From positions 62,001 to 126,000 of the forward strand of contig JAEZRV010000073.1 in NCBI GenBank assembly GCA_023444055.1: a stretch of 64,000 nt of DNA, written 5' to 3'. The notes beneath the pieces are model-generated. The model did not search any database. It was not told where the DNA came from and saw only the letters and a program-made list of their open reading frames with translations. Made by a program: the position numbers and the translations under genes. This stretch comes from Bacillota bacterium. GTDB taxonomy: Bacteria > Bacillota > Clostridia > Acetivibrionales > DSM-1351. Position 1 is the stretch's first letter. Each line of letters begins with the position of its first letter. Below are positions 62,553-64,000 of the stretch, one piece after another.

Positions 62553-63822
62553 TTGAGTTTATTAGAGGAGTTTCCCGCCAGGGAATACTTGACGAAATTT
62601 AAATCCAGGGATATTATAGAAGGAAAAATTTGCAGACGATTGAGGAGGAATGCTCTATTATTAATATTGCAGAAACTCAGAGGAAAAATACAAAAGAGTA
62701 AGAACACCTATTTTTTTTGCAGGCGGGTCAAGCTATATTGCGCCAGAGCCATATGGAACAGTGCTTATAATAGGCCCGTGGAATTACCCTTTTCATCTTG
62801 TTATGACTCCGCTTATAGGAGCAATAGCAGCGGGAAATTGTGCTGTTGTTAAGCCTTCGGAATTATCACCCAATGTCTCTAGCGTTATAACTCAAATTAT
62901 AAATGATAATTTTGATAAAGAATACATTGTTTCAGTAGAAGGTGGGATTGAAACATCAGAACAATTGCTCCTACAAAAATTTGACTATATTTTTTATACA
63001 GGAAGTACTTCTGTTGGAAGAATAGTTATGGGGGCGGCCGCTAAAAACTTAACTCCAGTTACATTAGAACTAGGTGGAAAAAGTCCCTGCATTATTGATA
63101 AAGATACCAATTTGGATAAGGCAGCGAGGAGAATAACTTGGGGAAAGCTTATAAATTGTGGACAGACTTGTGTGGCACCTGATTACTTTTTTGTGCATAA
63201 AGAAGTTAAGGATGAACTTATCAAGAAGATTATTGCTGCAATAAACGAGTTTTATGGGAGTAATCCAATTAAAAGTGATGAATACTCTAAAATAATTAAT
63301 GAGAGACATTTCAATAGGCTCTTATCATTAATTAACAATGAAAATGTGCTATATGGCGCAGAATATAACCGTGAAAAATTGAAGATTTCACCAACAATAA
63401 TATATCCTGTTTCAAATGAAAGTAAAATAATGCAGGACGAAATATTTGGACCAATTCTGCCTATTATGGAATATGACAATCTTGATGAAGTAATAAATTT
63501 TATAAACAATAGACCGAAGCCATTAGCTTTGTATTTCTTTTCAAACAATAAAAATAAGGTTCAAAGGATTTTGACTGAGACTTCATCTGGCGGGGTATGC
63601 ATTAATGATACTATCAACCATATTGTTAACTCATATTTGCCATTTGGTGGTGTTGGGGATAGCGGTATGGGTAGTTATCATGGGGGAGCGACATTTGATA
63701 CTTTTTCCCATAAAAAGAGCATATTAAAAAGTCAAATAAGTTTTGATATGAAGATAAAATATCCTCCTTATAAATTATCTATGAGCGTTATGAAAAAGGC
63801 TTTCAAACATCTACTTCACTGA
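62553..63822 (+). pseudogene. Broken aldehyde dehydrogenase
   Basis: From ~62695 to 63822 the frame encodes most of an ALDH3-like enzyme: PEPYGTVLIIGPWNYPF, ELGGKSPCII, catalytic Cys in NCGQTCVAPDY, DEIFGPILPI and GGVGDSGMGSYHGG. The N-terminus is damaged. REYLTKFKSRDI... (62576 on) resembles the usual first helix but is in another frame, and roughly 50-60 residues before the RVRTPIFFAGGSSYI segment are missing. The frameshift falls near 62690. NAD binding would be impaired, so I call it a pseudogene. A sequencing error alone would not explain the missing segment. Confidence 0.7.
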
Positions 63823-64000
63823 GATATGTTAACAAATTTTTATTAAAAAATGTCGAGTTACATTATTAATAGCCGAATATAAAGCATAAATGCAAAGTCT
63901 GAATATATCTTTCTCAATACTATTTTGTATTTAAAATGGTGCTTCTACATTTAAGTTCGAAATAGTATTATTTGCTTTTCTGCTTAAATAAAGATGGTGT
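63823..64000. other. Right-edge intergenic region
   Basis: No gene is seen up to the window edge; it holds a palindromic repeat at 63916-63970. Confidence 0.5.
63916..63970. repeat. Short palindromic repeat (MITE-like family), copy 7
   Basis: AATACTATTTTGTATTTAAA ... TTAAGTTCGAAATAGTATTA; 55 bases, both ends of the ATACTATTTCG type. Confidence 0.7.

Noticed and set aside
1..64000. CRISPR arrays, tRNA and rRNA genes
   Set aside because: I looked for direct repeats with regular spacers and for tRNA-type arms and saw none. The only regular repeats are coding (tail fibre) or palindromic elements.

Overview
The window is AT-rich DNA from a low-GC, anaerobic, cellulosome-building Firmicute. Nine secreted proteins carry type I dockerins, most with CBM6 modules. 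Together with an AraC-type two-component system at the head of a hemicellulase cluster, this points to the Ruminiclostridium group (relatives of R. cellulolyticum and R. papyrosolvens). That placement is an inference from gene content and architecture; no search was run.

Layout: (1) 1-5258 is the distal end of a contractile-tail (PBSX-like) prophage or tail-like particle: DUF2577, DUF2634, baseplate J, XkdU-like protein and a 27-repeat SHAEG tail fibre. No lysis genes follow, but an orphan holin-like gene sits at 34.2 kb. (2) 5.7-12.1 kb is a LacI-regulated sugar locus: repressor with ACCGGT operators, binding protein, two permeases and a GH13 alpha-glucosidase, with no ATPase gene. (3) 12.3-15.8 kb is a small defence-like locus: an MqsA zinc-finger/HTH protein fused to a Panacea domain, an MqsR-like toxin with its own strong promoter, and an HsdM-HsdS fusion whose catalytic motifs look degenerate. 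(4) 15.9-22.6 kb holds an AraC regulator divergent from a dockerin-borne GH127 enzyme, then a GH11-CBM-dockerin-CE4 protein. (5) 22.8-28.7 kb holds a fascin-like small protein, a 7TM histidine kinase, a secreted PPC/papain-like protease and a REC-Xre response regulator. Kinase and regulator share a duplicated upstream region of about 325 bp. (6) 29.3-36.2 kb has two convergent cytoplasmic GH3 enzymes, the holin-like gene and UDP-galactopyranose mutase. (7) 36.4-59.3 kb is the main cluster: a YesM/YesN-type two-component system (probable XydS/XydR), then GH29, two GH43, GH30, GH5, an orphan solute-binding lipoprotein, GH9 and a GH95/DUF5703-like enzyme. (8) 59.4-63.8 kb has a GT2/PAP2 pair, a Dus-family protein and a broken aldehyde dehydrogenase.

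The dockerin enzymes should be secreted onto the cellulosome and act together on arabinoxylan, glucuronoxylan and side-chain sugars. The released oligosaccharides would be finished by the cytoplasmic GH3 and GH13 enzymes. The two-component system with the permease-less binding lipoprotein looks like a sensor for those sugars.

The intergenic DNA is also rich in structure. It contains a MITE-like palindromic repeat family with at least seven copies, a 100-nt element present twice with covarying stem pairs, a remnant of a second solute-binding-protein gene behind the two-component system, and several terminators and 5'-leader hairpins.
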